Assembly: GCA_023432225.1 (NCBI GenBank)
Contig: JAEYUW010000026.1
Span: 42,353-106,352, forward strand
Reading direction: 5' to 3'
Length of the DNA stretch: 64,000 bases
Origin: Verrucomicrobiota bacterium
GTDB taxonomy: Bacteria; Verrucomicrobiota; Verrucomicrobiia; Opitutales; Opitutaceae
Of the stretch, positions 8,042 to 16,565 are shown one piece after another (the stretch's first letter is position 1; each line of letters begins with the position of its first letter). The translations under genes and the position numbers were made by a program. A model generated the notes under the pieces. The model worked only from the letters and a program-made list of their open reading frames with translations. It was not told the origin of the DNA and ran no database searches.

Positions 8042-9169
8042 TCAGCTGTTGCTGTCGGAGCCGTTGCGCGCGAGGTAGTCGCGGATCGTCTGGGCGCGTT
8101 CCTCGGCGCGGGTTTCCTGCTCGATTTCGTCGGCGGTGCGCTGCTTGTCGTGCTTCGCCATCTGGCGGCGAATCTTCGAGAGCGCGAGATACTCGAGCTG
8201 GCGGATGCGTTCGCGGGTGACTTTGAACTTCTTGCCGACCTCTTCGAGCGTGAGCTCGTCCTTGCCATCGAGCCCGAAGCGGAGCCGGATGATCTCGGCT
8301 TCGCGCGGTTCGAGGGAGTCGACCATGGCGCGGAGATTCTCGCGGAGGTTGCGCTCGCCGAGATCAGCGTCGGGCGCGATGGTGCTCTCGTCGCCGACGA
8401 GATCGCCGAGCGTGGCCGAGTCACTGTCTTCGCCCACGGGAGCGTCGAGCGAGGCCGGGCGGACGCTGACGGTCTTGAGCAGCGCGATCTTGTTGATCGG
8501 CATCTGCATCTCGTAAGCGATTTCCTCGTTCGAGGGTTCGCGGCCAAATTCGTCCGTGAGCGCGGCGATGGTGCGGCGCATGCGGGCGATCTTGTCGACG
8601 AGGTGGACGGGCAGGCGGATCGTTTTCGACTGGTTCGCGAGGGCGCGCTTCATCGATTGCTTGATCCACCACGCGGCGTAGGTGGAGAGCTTGCCGCCCT
8701 TGGCGGGGTCGAAGCGTTCGACGGCCTTGATGAGGCCGAGATTGCCTTCGGAGATCAGGTCCATGAGCGGGAGGCCCATGTCCTTGTAATCGTAGGCGAT
8801 CTTCACGACGAGGCGGAGGTTCGCCTTGATCATGTGGTCGCGCGCCGCCTTGTCGCCGCGCTTGATGCGGGCGGCGAGCTTGATCTCTTCTTCAATGGTG
8901 AGGAGCGCGGTCTGGCGAATCTCGTTCAGGTAGAGCTGGAGATTCGAACGTTCGTCGCGGCGGTCGACGGGCGACGGCTTGTCGAACTCTGACTGGGCCG
9001 CGGTGGGCGCCGGTTTGATTTCGGGGCGGACGGTGAGACCTTCGTCGACGGAGGGAATGGAAACAGGTTGAACGCGGGCGGGGGCGGTTTCTTCGACAGC
9101 AGTCGGCGCAGCGCGGAGAAGCTTTTTGCGATGTGGCATGGCGTGGATAGATTGAGACACGGTGGTCAT
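8042..9169 (-). CDS. RNA polymerase sigma factor, sigma-70 family
   Basis: A 375-residue sigma factor with regions 1.2 to 4. Region 1.2 is LQLYLNEIRQTALLTIEEE; region 2 has IKANLRLVVKIAYDY, LDMLISE-like PLMDLISEGNLGLIKAVERFD and the -10 recognition helix LSTYAAWWIKQSMKRAL; region 3 follows with SNEEIAYEM; region 4.2 is TLEEVGKKFKVTRERIRQLE for the -35. A Pro/Ala-rich N-terminal tail of about 70 residues replaces the large region 1.1 of E. coli RpoD. The size fits either a compact primary sigma or a stationary-phase/group 2 factor; sequence alone does not separate these. ATG 9169 (MTTVSQ) was chosen over upstream codons, which give unnatural sequence; ATG 9139 is also possible. An intrinsic terminator follows. 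Confidence 0.94.
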   Translation of the reverse strand: MTTVSQSIHAMPHRKKLLRAAPTAVEETAPARVQPVSIPSVDEGLTVRPEIKPAPTAAQSEFDKPSPVDRRDERSNLQLYLNEIRQTALLTIEEEIKLAARIKRGDKAARDHMIKANLRLVVKIAYDYKDMGLPLMDLISEGNLGLIKAVERFDPAKGGKLSTYAAWWIKQSMKRALANQSKTIRLPVHLVDKIARMRRTIAALTDEFGREPSNEEIAYEMQMPINKIALLKTVSVRPASLDAPVGEDSDSATLGDLVGDESTIAPDADLGERNLRENLRAMVDSLEPREAEIIRLRFGLDGKDELTLEEVGKKFKVTRERIRQLEYLALSKIRRQMAKHDKQRTADEIEQETRAEERAQTIRDYLARNGSDSNS

Positions 9170-9274
9170 TTCAACCGACGTCCTGCACATTAGATGCCGG
9201 ACAGCGTTTGGAAATTCCCAGACGTCGTGTTTGACCCGAATTACGGCTATCTGTGCCGTTCGGATGCCGAACAA

Positions 9275-10708
9275 TCACATCTTCTCAGCCAAACCGATCG
9301 CTTTGAAGAGGGCGCTCGCCTTATTAATCGTCTCGAAATACTCCGTCGCGGGCACCGAATCAGCCACCAGACCCGCGCCGGCCTGCACGTGGACTTGACC
9401 GTCCTTAAGCAATGCCGTGCGCAGAGTTATGCAGGAATCCAAGTTGCCGTTGTAGCTGAAATAGCCCAGCGCGCCGGCGTAAGTGCCGCGCTGCGTCCCT
9501 TCAAATTGGGCGATTAACTGCATCGCGCGAACTTTCGGCGCGCCGCTGACCGTGCCGGCAGGGAAAGTGGCGCGGATGAGGTCGAATGCGGAACGTTCTG
9601 GCGCAAGTTGTCCCTCCACCTGTGACACAATGTGCATCACGTGCGAGTAGCGCTCGATGGTCATGAACTCGGGCACTTTCACGCTGCCGTAGCTGCACAC
9701 GCGGCCGAAATCGTTGCGGGCGAGGTCCACGAGCATGAGGTGCTCGGCCTTTTCTTTTTCGTCGGCGAGCAAATCCTTTTCGAGCGCCACGTCTTCCTCG
9801 GGCGTCTTGCCGCGCGGTCGGGTGCCCGCGATCGGGCGGATCTCGGCGAGTCGTCCGGTGAGGCGGACGTGCACTTCGGGCGAGGCACCGACGAGCGCGA
9901 AGTCGCCGGTCTCGAGGATGAACATGTAGGGCGACGGATTCACCGTGCGCAGCGCGCGGTAGAGATCGAGCGGCGACTTGTTGAATTCGCGGCTGAAGCG
10001 CTGTGAAAGCACGATCTGAAAAATGTCACCGGCACGGATGAACTCCTTCGAGTCCTCCACCATTTTTTCAAAGCTCGCTTGCGAGTGGTTGCCCGGCGGA
10101 ACGGTGATGCCGTCGAGTTCGGCGAGTTCGGCCGGGGCGATGGGGCAGGGCTGGCGGAGGACGCTACGGAGGCGCTCGATTTCCGCGACCGCCGCATCGT
10201 AGGCTGCGCCGGCGTCGTTGCCGATGTGGGCGTTGACGATCAGGCGCAGCGCCTGTTTTACGCGGTCGAAGGCCACGATCGAGTCGCACAGCATGAACCA
10301 CATCATGGGCACGCCGAGATCATCGCGGGCCGCGAGCGGCACGGTGCGCTCGACGCCGTGGATGTATTCGTAGCCGAGGTAGCCGACGGCGCCGCCGGTG
10401 AACGGGGGCAGACCGGGCAACTCGACGGGGCGATACTGCTGCATCTCGCGTTCGAGTTCCTGCAGCGGATCGCCGTCGCCGGCTTTGGCGGAGATGATTT
10501 TGCGCGGGTTGCAGCCGACGAAGCTGTAGCGCGAGAGGTGTTCGCCGCCTTCGACTGATTCGAGGAGGAACGCCGGGCCGCGCGCGCGGAGTTTCGCGAA
10601 CGCGGAGACGGGCGTCTCGAGGTCCGCGAGCAATTCCGCGGCGACCGGGATGACGTTGCCCTTCGCGCTCAGCGCGAGGAATTCGGAGCGGGACGGATGG
10701 ACGCGCAT
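9275..10708 (-). CDS. trpE: Anthranilate synthase component I
   Basis: A 477-residue chorismate-using enzyme that makes anthranilate for tryptophan with glutamine-derived ammonia from TrpG. The N-terminal domain contains LLESVEGGEHLSRYSFVG, the tryptophan feedback-site motif region. The catalytic domain has NPSPYMFILETGDFALVGASPEV, IRPIAGTRPRG, ADEKEKAEHLMLVDLARND and TFPAGTVSGAPKVRAM. These match TrpE rather than PabB or isochorismate synthase. The start is ATG 10708, which overlaps the glmS stop codon by one base (TAATG), so translation is coupled to glmS. No trpG or other trp gene is near, so tryptophan genes are scattered in this genome or lie outside the window. The gene ends 105 bases before the sigma factor start. 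Confidence 0.95.
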   Translation of the reverse strand: MRVHPSRSEFLALSAKGNVIPVAAELLADLETPVSAFAKLRARGPAFLLESVEGGEHLSRYSFVGCNPRKIISAKAGDGDPLQELEREMQQYRPVELPGLPPFTGGAVGYLGYEYIHGVERTVPLAARDDLGVPMMWFMLCDSIVAFDRVKQALRLIVNAHIGNDAGAAYDAAVAEIERLRSVLRQPCPIAPAELAELDGITVPPGNHSQASFEKMVEDSKEFIRAGDIFQIVLSQRFSREFNKSPLDLYRALRTVNPSPYMFILETGDFALVGASPEVHVRLTGRLAEIRPIAGTRPRGKTPEEDVALEKDLLADEKEKAEHLMLVDLARNDFGRVCSYGSVKVPEFMTIERYSHVMHIVSQVEGQLAPERSAFDLIRATFPAGTVSGAPKVRAMQLIAQFEGTQRGTYAGALGYFSYNGNLDSCITLRTALLKDGQVHVQAGAGLVADSVPATEYFETINKASALFKAIGLAEKM

Positions 10709-12564
10709 TACTCGACGGTAACTGACTTCGCGAGGTTGCGGGGTTTGTCGACATCGCGACCGAGTTCGACCGCGATGTAATAACTGAGCAGCTGAACAGG
10801 AATCGTGGCGACGATCGGCAGCACGGCCTCGTGGCATTCAGGAATGGGAATCACCTCGTCGGCCAAGCCCTCGGGCAGTTTGCAGGAGTCGGTCGCGACG
10901 GCGATGACCTTGCCCTTGCGCGCCTTGATTTCCTGCATCGAGGAAACGACCTTGTTGAACATCTCGCCGCTCGAGACGAAGAACACCGACGGGCAGTGCT
11001 CGCTGATCAGCGCGATGGGGCCGTGCTTCATCTCTGCGGCCGGGTAGCCTTCGGCGTGGATGTAGGAAATCTCCTTCAGCTTCAACGCGCCTTCGAGTGC
11101 GACGGGGAAGAGTGACAGGCGCCCGAGGAAGAGCATGTCGCGGTAGTGCGCGTAGCGCTTCGCGATGCCGCGGATGTGGTCGGCCTGCTTCAGCGCGGTG
11201 CGCACGAGATCCGGAGCGCCTTTGAGGGCCTGCACGATCTCGGTGCCGTCGCTGAAGCTGAGGTCGCGCATGCGGCCGATGTAGAGCGCAAGCATTGCGC
11301 CGATCAGCAGCTGGGACGTGAACGCTTTCGTCGAGGCGACGCCGACCTCGGGGCCGACGTGCTGATAAATGCCGCCGTCGGCCTCGCGGGCGATGGTGGA
11401 GCCGACGACATTGTTTACCGCGAGGACCTTGTAGCCCTTGCGCTTCGCCTCGCGCATGGCGGCGAGCGTGTCGATCGTCTCGCCCGACTGGCTCATCGTG
11501 AAGAAGAGCGTGTTGGGATCGAGCGGCGTGTTGCGGTAACGGAACTCCGAGGCGTAATCGCACTCGACCGGCACGCGCGCGAACCGCTCGATCAGGTGCT
11601 CCGTCACCATGCAGGCGTGCAGTGCAGTGCCGCAGGCGAGGAGTTGGAAGCGCTCGTAGCTGCGAAATTCGTTGGCACTGATGTTGAGGCCGCCGAATTG
11701 GGCCGTGCTGCCGTCCTCGGAGAAGCGGCCGCGCATCGTGTTCTCGAGCGCCTGCGGCTGCTCGAAAATTTCCTTCTCCATGAAGTGCGCGTAGCCGTTC
11801 AGCTCCGCGTCGGAGATCGACCACGTGACCTTGTCGATCACCGGGGATACATCGGCGGCAGCGAGCGTGGTGATGGAAAAATTCTTCGGCGTGAGGTGCG
11901 CGACTTCGCCATCCTTGAGGTAAACGACGTTTTGGGTGCGGCTGACAATCGCGGCGACGTCGGACGCGACGAGGCTCTCGCCGTCGCCGATGCCGAGGAT
12001 GAGCGGGGAGCCTTTGCGCGCAGTGACGAGTTCGCCCGGCGCGTCGACGGCCATCACGACGATGCCGTAGGTGCCTTCGGCGTGGCGCAGCGTTTTGCGG
12101 ACGGCGGTGACGAAGCGGCTCTCGGTCGGATCGCTCGGGACGGGCTCTTTTGCGTAATGATACGCGATCGCGTTGCAGAGCACCTCGGTATCGGTCTCCG
12201 ACTTGAACGTATAGCCTTTGTCCTTGAGGAATTTTTTGATCGAGGCGTAGTTTTCGATGACGCCGTTGTGGATGAGCGCGATCTTGCCGTCGCTGCTGAC
12301 GTGTGGATGTGCGTTGGCATCGGTGACTCCACCGTGCGTAGCCCACCGGGTATGCCCCATGCCGTAGCTGCCGGTTAACCGGAGCTTCGCCGCCTCGGGT
12401 TCCAGGTTGGCGACGCGTCCGACCTTCTTCGCGACGGTGAATCCTCCATCCTGCCACACGGCGACTCCGGTGGAGTCGTAGCCACGATATTCCAAGCGTT
12501 TCAGCCCCTCGAGGATGAGCGGAGCTGCTTTATTTTTTCCGACGTAGCCGACGATGCCACACAT
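10708..12564 (-). CDS. glmS: Glutamine-fructose-6-phosphate aminotransferase (isomerizing)
   Basis: Makes glucosamine-6-phosphate from fructose-6-phosphate and glutamine, the first step to UDP-GlcNAc for peptidoglycan and lipopolysaccharide. The 618-residue length is normal. The N-terminal MCGIVGYVG exposes the catalytic Cys after methionine removal, followed by the class II amidotransferase motifs RGYDSTGVAV, GHTRWATHG and LIHNGVIENY. Two SIS sugar-isomerase domains follow (about 290-430 and 460-600) with SQSGETIDTLAAMREAK and EGALKLKEISYIHAEGYPAAEMKHGP. The C-terminus PRNLAKSVTVE is diagnostic. It is transcribed together with trpE and divergently from glgC. No glmS ribozyme-like or small-RNA site is evident in the short 65-base upstream gap. 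Confidence 0.97.
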   Translation of the reverse strand: MCGIVGYVGKNKAAPLILEGLKRLEYRGYDSTGVAVWQDGGFTVAKKVGRVANLEPEAAKLRLTGSYGMGHTRWATHGGVTDANAHPHVSSDGKIALIHNGVIENYASIKKFLKDKGYTFKSETDTEVLCNAIAYHYAKEPVPSDPTESRFVTAVRKTLRHAEGTYGIVVMAVDAPGELVTARKGSPLILGIGDGESLVASDVAAIVSRTQNVVYLKDGEVAHLTPKNFSITTLAAADVSPVIDKVTWSISDAELNGYAHFMEKEIFEQPQALENTMRGRFSEDGSTAQFGGLNISANEFRSYERFQLLACGTALHACMVTEHLIERFARVPVECDYASEFRYRNTPLDPNTLFFTMSQSGETIDTLAAMREAKRKGYKVLAVNNVVGSTIAREADGGIYQHVGPEVGVASTKAFTSQLLIGAMLALYIGRMRDLSFSDGTEIVQALKGAPDLVRTALKQADHIRGIAKRYAHYRDMLFLGRLSLFPVALEGALKLKEISYIHAEGYPAAEMKHGPIALISEHCPSVFFVSSGEMFNKVVSSMQEIKARKGKVIAVATDSCKLPEGLADEVIPIPECHEAVLPIVATIPVQLLSYYIAVELGRDVDKPRNLAKSVTVE

Positions 12565-12580
12565 ACGTTTTGGTTTTGTC

Positions 12581-12601
12581 TGGCGATTTGAGAAGTCGCC
12601 A
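12581..12601. promoter_or_regulatory. Dyad in the glmS/glgC divergent promoter gap
   Basis: TGGCGA and TCGCCA (12581-12586, 12596-12601) form a perfect six-bp inverted repeat with a nine-base centre in the 65-base gap between the two divergent start codons. It may be an operator shared by both genes; the short arms make chance plausible. Confidence 0.3.
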
Positions 12602-12629
12602 GAATGATACGCAAGGCCTTTAGCTTACC

Positions 12630-13919
12630 ATGCCGAACCCGAAGCAAGTTTTGTCCGTCATCATGGGAGGCGGTCGCGGCACGCGACTCTTCCCGCTCAC
12701 GAAGGAACGCTGCAAGCCCGCGGTGCCGCTGGCCGGAAAATATCGCCTCGTCGATATTCCGATCAGCAACTGCATCAACTCAGGCTACAATCGCATCTTC
12801 CTGCTCACGCAGTTTCTCACTGCGTCGCTGCACCGACACATCAACAAGAGTTTTCATTTCGACGCCTTCAACGGCGGGTTCGTCGACATCCTCTCGGCGG
12901 AGCAGACCGAAAAGAGCAGCGCGTGGTATGAAGGCACGGCCGATGCGGTGCGCCGCAATCTGGTGCATTTCAACAGCCACCGCCACGAAATCGTCCTGAT
13001 CCTCTCCGGCGATCAACTCTACCGGATGGATTTCGAGAAGATCGTGCAGCAACACATCGAAACGAAGGCCGACGTCACGATCGCTGCGATCCCGTTTCAG
13101 GTTTCGAAGGTGGAGGGACTCGGCCTCATGCGCGTGGCGGACGATCTGACGATCTCCGAGTTCGTCGAAAAGCCGAAGGACCCTGCGATCATCAACGGTC
13201 TGGCGATGAGCGATACGCTCGAAGCGCGGCTCGGCACGAATCAGAGCGGCGAAAAGCGCTGCCTCGCGTCGATGGGTATCTACGTTTTCAGCCGCGAAGT
13301 GCTGGCCCGCGCGCTCGACAACACGATGAAGGATTTCGGCAAGGAGGTCATCCCGAGCCTTCTCGGCAAGGCGAAGATCTGCAGCTACATCTTCGAGGGC
13401 TACTGGGAGGACATCGGCACCGTGCGGGCTTTCTTCGAGGCCAACCTCGCTCTCGCGCAGCCGCTGCCTCCGTTCAATTTCTTCGATCGCAATGCCCCGA
13501 TCTACACGCACGCCCGCTATCTGCCGGCGTCGAAAATCAACCATTGCGATATCGATCACGTCGTCATCGGCGACGGCTGCATCGTGACCGATTCGAAGCT
13601 GCGCCACTGCCTCATCGGCATCCGTTCGATTCTCGGCGAAAACTCGGATTTGCAGGACGTGGTCATGATGGGCGCCGACTACTACCAAACCGAAGCTGAG
13701 CTCGCCGCGGACAAGAAGGCAGGGCGCCCGCCGTTCGGTGTCGGTCGTAACTGCAAAATTCGCCGCACGATCATCGACAAGAACGCGCGCATCGGCGACA
13801 ACGTGACGCTTTCTCCCGAGGGCAAGGCCGACGGCGAGTATCCACACGACATCATCATCCGCGATGGCGTGCTCTGCGTCTGCAAGGGCGGCGTGATCCC
13901 GTCGGGTTTCACGCTCTGA
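12630..13919 (+). CDS. glgC: Glucose-1-phosphate adenylyltransferase
   Basis: Forms ADP-glucose from ATP and glucose-1-phosphate, the committed step of bacterial glycogen synthesis. The 429-residue protein opens with the nucleotide-binding loop GGGRGTRLFPLTKERCKPAVPLAGKY and RLVDIPISNCINSG. It continues with the metal/substrate segment ILSGDQLYRMDF, FVEKPKDP and GYWEDIGTV. The C-terminal third is a left-handed beta-helix with repeats such as VIGDGCIVTDSKLRHCLIG and KNARIGDNVTLSPEG, which in this family carries allosteric contacts. It is divergent from glmS with 65 bases between start codons. The start ATG 12630 gives the standard short N-terminus before the loop. No other glycogen genes are adjacent. 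Confidence 0.96.
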   Translation: MPNPKQVLSVIMGGGRGTRLFPLTKERCKPAVPLAGKYRLVDIPISNCINSGYNRIFLLTQFLTASLHRHINKSFHFDAFNGGFVDILSAEQTEKSSAWYEGTADAVRRNLVHFNSHRHEIVLILSGDQLYRMDFEKIVQQHIETKADVTIAAIPFQVSKVEGLGLMRVADDLTISEFVEKPKDPAIINGLAMSDTLEARLGTNQSGEKRCLASMGIYVFSREVLARALDNTMKDFGKEVIPSLLGKAKICSYIFEGYWEDIGTVRAFFEANLALAQPLPPFNFFDRNAPIYTHARYLPASKINHCDIDHVVIGDGCIVTDSKLRHCLIGIRSILGENSDLQDVVMMGADYYQTEAELAADKKAGRPPFGVGRNCKIRRTIIDKNARIGDNVTLSPEGKADGEYPHDIIIRDGVLCVCKGGVIPSGFTL

Positions 13920-13957
13920 AGCCTCGTCAACTCGAGCGCGGCGCAATCACGCCGTGC

Positions 13958-14776
13958 TCAGTTTCGCAGCGGTGTCGGCTTTCGCGTCAGCAGGATGATC
14001 GCGAGGCCGGCAGCGATCAGGAAAAAAGAATAGAACGTTCCCCGGCTCAGGCCGAGGATCAGCGAGATGCCTTCATCCGGCTCGCGGAAGAGTTCGCAGA
14101 ACATCCGCACCAGCGCGTAGCCAACCAGGAACTCGCCCGCCAGGCGGCCGGGCTCGCGGCGGGCCACGTCGGTTTTCCAGAACCGCCATTGGACAAAGAA
14201 CAGCAGCAGCAAGCCTTCCGTCGCGGCTTCGTAGAGTTGTGACGGATGCCGCGGATCGGTGCCGCCGCCCGTGCGCATGAAGATTATCGCCCACGGAACG
14301 TCGGTTTTTTTGCCCCAGAGTTCGCCGTTCAGGAAGTTCGCGAGGCGTCCGAGAAAAAGACCGACCGGCGCCGTGCTCACGATCAGGTCGCCGAGGTGCA
14401 GAAAAGAAACCTGACGCTTCCTCGCGAACACGACGAGCGCGAGTGCAATGCCAATGAAGGCACCGTGGCTCGCCATGCCGCCTTCCCACACGCGCAGCAG
14501 GGCCATCGGTTCCTCAAGGAAAACCCGCGGTTGGTAGAGGATGAAGTAGCCCAGCCGTCCGCCCAAAAACGTGCCGACGACCACCGTCAGCACGAGATCC
14601 ATGGCCGCGTCGAAATTTAACGGCGTGCGACCGGCGCGGTAGTAGCGGCGCAGCAGCCACCCGCACGCGACGAAGCCGAGCAGGTAGGCGAGCCCGTAAT
14701 AGCGCAGGCCGAAATTTTCGCCGAAGCGGACGAGAAATGGTGTCGGAGTGTGGACCCAGTAGGCGAGGGAAAGCAC
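13958..14776 (-). CDS. lgt: Prolipoprotein diacylglyceryl transferase
   Basis: Integral inner-membrane enzyme that transfers diacylglycerol from phosphatidylglycerol to the lipobox cysteine of prolipoproteins. About seven membrane segments are visible. Key blocks are RFGENFGLRYYGLAYLLGF, GGRLGYFILY, WEGGMASHGAFIG with the essential His, and GRLANFLNGELWG with the conserved Arg and Glu, then RHPSQLYEA. The C-terminal EPDEGI and a final hydrophobic helix are normal. The start is unsure: GTG 14776 gives MLSLAYWVHT, a usual Lgt beginning; a TTG at 14812 would add 12 unremarkable residues. Lipoproteins that need it include the products at 1540-2010 and 16566-17669. It converges with glgC, whose stop is 38 bases away. 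Confidence 0.94.
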   Translation of the reverse strand: MLSLAYWVHTPTPFLVRFGENFGLRYYGLAYLLGFVACGWLLRRYYRAGRTPLNFDAAMDLVLTVVVGTFLGGRLGYFILYQPRVFLEEPMALLRVWEGGMASHGAFIGIALALVVFARKRQVSFLHLGDLIVSTAPVGLFLGRLANFLNGELWGKKTDVPWAIIFMRTGGGTDPRHPSQLYEAATEGLLLLFFVQWRFWKTDVARREPGRLAGEFLVGYALVRMFCELFREPDEGISLILGLSRGTFYSFFLIAAGLAIILLTRKPTPLRN

Positions 14777-14902
14777 GCGCAGGAACGTGTGTGCTGCACG
14801 TCCGGCACACAAATTCTTTTAACCGGGTTCTCGGCCCATAATGACTAGGCGCGGCGCCAGAGTTTCCTTGCGCGAGGCGGGAGCGGGTAGCTTAGTGGCC
14901 CA

Positions 14903-16000
14903 ATGAGCGCACTGAAGACCACACCCCTAAACGCGTTTCATCGCCGGAATGGCGGCCGCATGGTGGATTTCGCGGGCTGGGACATGCCCGTCCAATACAA
15001 GAGCATCCTCGACGAACACAAAGCCGTGCGTCAGCGCGCCGGTCTGTTCGACGTGAGCCACATGGGCGAAGCCGACGTCAAAGGCCCCGAGGCGCTCAAG
15101 TTTCTCCAGCACTTGGTTTCGAACGACTGTTCGAAACTCTTCCCGGGTCGCGTGCTCTATACGGTGATGTGCTACCCCAGCGGCGGCGTGGTCGACGACT
15201 TGCTCGTCTACATGCGCGGCACCGACGACTATTTCCTCTGCATCAACGCGGGTAACATCGACAAGGACATCGCGTGGATGCAGGAGCAGGCCAAGAGCTT
15301 CAACTGCACGGTGACGAACCGCTCGGCCGACTACGGCCAGCTCGCCATCCAAGGCCCCCGTGCCGTCGAGATCGTGCAGGCGCTGACGAAGACCACGCTC
15401 GCCGACGTGAAGTATTACCACTTCACCGATGGCGAAGTCGCGGGCGTGAAATGCATCATCAGCCGCACCGGCTACACCGGAGAAGACGGCGTCGAACTTT
15501 ACTGTGCCGCCGCAGAAGCCGAAAAGCTCGCCGAAGCCGTCTTCGCTGCCGGCCAGCCGCTCGGCCTCGAGCTGACCGGTCTCGGTGCGCGCGATTCGTT
15601 GCGCCTCGAGGCGGGATTCCCGCTCTACGGCCACGAGATCACGCAGGACATTAATCCGATCAGCGCCGGTCTCGGCTGGGTCGTGAAGTTCGACAAAGGC
15701 GCCTTCGTCGGTTCCGACGTGCTCGCCGCCGAGAAGGCCGCCGGTCCGAAGCAGAAGGTTGTGTTCTTCAAGACCGGTGATCGACGCATCGTGCGCGCCG
15801 AGACGCCCGTGCTCAACGCCGCCGGCGCAACCGTGGGTCGCGTCCTTTCCGGCACGTTGTCGCCGATCCTCAACGAGGCGATCGGGTCGGCACTCGTCGA
15901 TGCCGCCGCGACGAAGGAGCCGCTGTTCGTCGACATCCGCGGAACGAAGCTCCCGCTGCAGCTCGCCAAACCGCCCTTTGTGCCGCTGAAGAAAAACTAA
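14903..16000 (+). CDS. gcvT: Glycine cleavage system T protein (aminomethyltransferase)
   Basis: Takes the aminomethyl group from lipoyl-GcvH and gives 5,10-methylene-THF plus ammonia. The 365-residue sequence shows the family's N-terminal block TPLNAFHRRNGGRMVDFAGWDMPVQY, then FDVSHMGE, GGVVDDLLVY with the catalytic Asp region, NAGNIDKD, LAIQGPRA, SRTGYTGEDGVELY and GLGARDSLRLEAGFPLYGHE. The C-terminal barrel has RVLSGTLSPILNEAIGSALV. The gene is followed by gcvH after 113 bases that contain an inverted repeat; gcvP is not in the window. I looked for a glycine riboswitch in 14777-14902 and saw no convincing paired aptamer. Confidence 0.96.
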   Translation: MSALKTTPLNAFHRRNGGRMVDFAGWDMPVQYKSILDEHKAVRQRAGLFDVSHMGEADVKGPEALKFLQHLVSNDCSKLFPGRVLYTVMCYPSGGVVDDLLVYMRGTDDYFLCINAGNIDKDIAWMQEQAKSFNCTVTNRSADYGQLAIQGPRAVEIVQALTKTTLADVKYYHFTDGEVAGVKCIISRTGYTGEDGVELYCAAAEAEKLAEAVFAAGQPLGLELTGLGARDSLRLEAGFPLYGHEITQDINPISAGLGWVVKFDKGAFVGSDVLAAEKAAGPKQKVVFFKTGDRRIVRAETPVLNAAGATVGRVLSGTLSPILNEAIGSALVDAAATKEPLFVDIRGTKLPLQLAKPPFVPLKKN

Positions 16001-16015
16001 ATGCTTTGAATGCCG

Positions 16016-16082
16016 GTAGCGGCGGTCTATGACCGCCGAGACAATTTTCCGAATCCTGCCGGCGGTCACAGACCGCCGCTAC
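16016..16082. repeat. REP-like pair, family D variant
   Basis: GTAGCGGCGGTCTATGACC at the left and GGCGGTCACAGACCGCCGCTAC at the right, in the gap between gcvT and gcvH. Arms are mutual inverse complements except in the loop. Confidence 0.8.
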
Positions 16083-16113
16083 AGACAAAATCTCAACGAA
16101 AATTTCTTCCCCC

Positions 16114-16497
16114 ATGAGCAACATTCCCTCCGATCTCAAATACGCGAAGTCCCACGAATGGCTGAAGGTCTCGCCCGATGGCACCGCGCTCGTCGGTATC
16201 ACGGATTACGCCCAAAACAGCCTCGGCGACATCACGTTCGTGCAGCTGCCGAAGGTCGGCGCGACGTTGAAGGCCGGCGAGTCGTTCGGCGTCGTCGAGT
16301 CCGTCAAGGCGGCCTCGGACGTCTACGCTCCCGTGGCCGGCACGGTGCTCGAGGTGAACAAGGCGCTCGATGCCAACCCGGAGAAGGTGAACAGCGCGCC
16401 TTACACCGACGCGTGGATGCTCAAGCTCAAGCTGGCCAATCCCGCCGACGCGGACTCGCTGTTGACGTCGGAGGACTACGCCAAGGTTACAGGCTGA
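16114..16497 (+). CDS. gcvH: Glycine cleavage system H protein
   Basis: The 127-residue lipoyl carrier that shuttles the aminomethyl intermediate between GcvP, GcvT and the lipoamide dehydrogenase. It begins SNIPSDLKYAKSHEWLKV and carries the lipoylation motif ESVKAASDVYAPVAG with the modified lysine at residue 65. The C-terminal part DANPEKVNSAPYTDAWMLKLKL is typical. It is downstream of gcvT and co-directional. The REP-like pair in the 113-base gap may affect how much transcript reaches this gene. Length and motif spacing are normal. Confidence 0.97.
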   Translation: MSNIPSDLKYAKSHEWLKVSPDGTALVGITDYAQNSLGDITFVQLPKVGATLKAGESFGVVESVKAASDVYAPVAGTVLEVNKALDANPEKVNSAPYTDAWMLKLKLANPADADSLLTSEDYAKVTG

Positions 16498-16565
16498 GCG
16501 GGATTTTTTTCTTTCGACGAATACCCCTTGCGCGCGCCGCGGATTTGGCTGATTTTCCGCGGCGA

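Noticed and set aside
12565..12629. glmS ribozyme upstream of glmS
   Set aside because: Only 65 bases separate the divergent genes, too few for the ribozyme, and no core sequence is seen.
14777..14902. Glycine riboswitch before gcvT
   Set aside because: The gap is short, and I see no paired GG-rich aptamer cores or expression-platform hairpin.
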